From Trogon surrucura (taxonomy: Eukaryota > Chordata > Aves > Trogoniformes > Trogonidae), in the NCBI GenBank assembly GCA_020746105.1, contig CM036620.1:45218706-45282705 (forward strand): DNA of 64,000 nucleotides, given 5' to 3'. Of the stretch, positions 63,564-64,000 are shown piece after piece. Made by a program: the position numbers and the translations under genes. Numbering within the stretch: the stretch's first letter is position 1; each line of letters starts with the position of its first letter. The notes beneath the pieces are model-generated. The model searched no databases and was not told the DNA's origin. It saw nothing but the letters and a program-made list of their open reading frames with translations.

Positions 63564-63656
63564 TTTGGGAGCCGGAGAGCTGGAGGCAGGAGAGTTCCGA
63601 GTGTGACCAAAAGGGCACCGGAGACCAGAGCTTGAGCAGCCGATCAAGCCCCTGCC

Positions 63657-63665
63657 AAGGTAAGA
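63657..63665 (+). promoter_or_regulatory. Retroviral major splice donor
   Basis: AAG|GTAAGA is a consensus 5' splice site cutting after 63659, 11 bases before the gag ATG. A donor in the leader is normally used to make the spliced env message. Because it lies upstream of the gag start, spliced RNA would keep the three leader ORFs but lose the gag start codon. Confidence 0.7.
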
Positions 63666-63670
63666 CCGCG

Positions 63671-64000
63671 ATGGAAACGGACGCGGCAACTCGCCTCCTT
63701 AGTATACTCTCTAAGAGAGGAGGAAAAATAAAGGAGCGAGATGTATTAGCCCCATGGGCTCGGAAGCGGGAGAAAATGAACGACCCACCGTTAATCTTTA
63801 GTTCCACGGAATGGCGTGAAGTAGGAGACTTTTTGTGGGACTGTACTCTAGAGGGAGGAAAAGAAGGAAAGGAAGTGAAAGAACTAGGAACAGTTTGGAA
63901 AACCGTAATACGCACTCTAGAAATCATGCAAGCAGAAAAGAAAGTTGCTGCGGCAGCGATTGAAGCATTGAGGGGAGGGCAGGAAAGGAAAAAGGCAAAG
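63671..64000 (+). CDS. gag: Gag polyprotein, N-terminal part (runs off the window)
   Basis: The frame starts at ATG 63671, the first ATG after the leader ORFs, and stays open for 110 codons to the last base; the rest lies outside. Gag is the retroviral structural precursor that assembles the particle, and its N-terminal matrix domain directs it to the membrane. The visible part is highly charged and largely helical in look. It has a leucine-rich start (LLSIL, residues 9-13), a basic patch (residues 15-23), Trp at 29, 48, 56 and 76, and a Lys/Ala-rich segment (about 87-99) running into a basic GGQERKKAK. Residue 2 is Glu, not Gly, so the usual N-myristoylation signal is absent, as is also true of avian alpharetroviruses. 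The call rests mainly on position after LTR, primer site and splice donor, and on matrix-like composition. No stop or frameshift appears in the visible part. Confidence 0.82.
   Translation, partial: METDAATRLLSILSKRGGKIKERDVLAPWARKREKMNDPPLIFSSTEWREVGDFLWDCTLEGGKEGKEVKELGTVWKTVIRTLEIMQAEKKVAAAAIEALRGGQERKKAK

Noticed and set aside
63499..63927. 142-codon minus-strand frame over the retroviral leader and gag
   Set aside because: It is antisense to the gag start and explained by the coding pattern of the plus strand.
1..64000. CRISPR arrays, bacterial operons, insertion sequences or phage genes
   Set aside because: No regularly spaced repeats, no dense long ORFs and no prokaryotic signals. 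The CR1 copies and CpG island show vertebrate nuclear DNA.

Overview
This window is AT-rich, almost entirely non-coding vertebrate nuclear DNA, very probably from a bird. The main evidence is four fragments of CR1 non-LTR retrotransposons. Two carry the typical archosaur 3' end (a GGTTGGACTTGATGATCTTTAA-type motif followed by repeats of the ATTCTGTG kind), and two still encode the C-terminal tail of CR1 ORF2 (an [18 protein letters not shown] motif). There is no dense gene packing, no operon structure, no tRNA, rRNA or CRISPR, and no ordinary protein-coding gene that I can name. A reptilian (crocodilian or turtle) source cannot be formally excluded.

Layout. 1 to about 41.7 kb is AT-rich intergenic or intronic sequence. 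It holds one old CR1 (17.76-18.1 kb), a large TA/CA microsatellite (14.04-14.17 kb), a T10-G20 homopolymer junction (36.74-36.78 kb), a pair of hairpins (10.69-10.80 kb), a GC-richer patch (20.1-20.47 kb) and a few weak exon-like segments. At 41.82-42.72 kb lies the only CpG island. It is a promoter with GC boxes and a splice donor on each strand pointing outward, so it could be one first exon or a divergent promoter. A decayed CR1 3' end sits just upstream of it. 42.7-63.07 kb is again AT-rich, probably first-intron or intergenic DNA, with two better-preserved CR1 copies in opposite orientation (51.08-51.47 and 54.05-54.22 kb), one uncertain protein-like stretch on the minus strand (48.7-49.6 kb) and a possible 15-nt microexon (61.28 kb).

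The right-hand end (63,075-64,000) is the best-supported genetic element. It is the 5' end of an endogenous retrovirus on the plus strand: a 401-bp LTR with TG...CA ends, TATA and AATAAA boxes, an 18-nt primer binding site matching tRNA-Lys3, a leader with three short upstream ORFs abutting end to start, a consensus splice donor 11 bases before the gag ATG, and a gag frame open for 110 codons to the window edge. The rest of the provirus lies outside the window.

I found no convincing new system. The retroviral leader architecture and the possibly two-way CpG island are the observations most worth checking.
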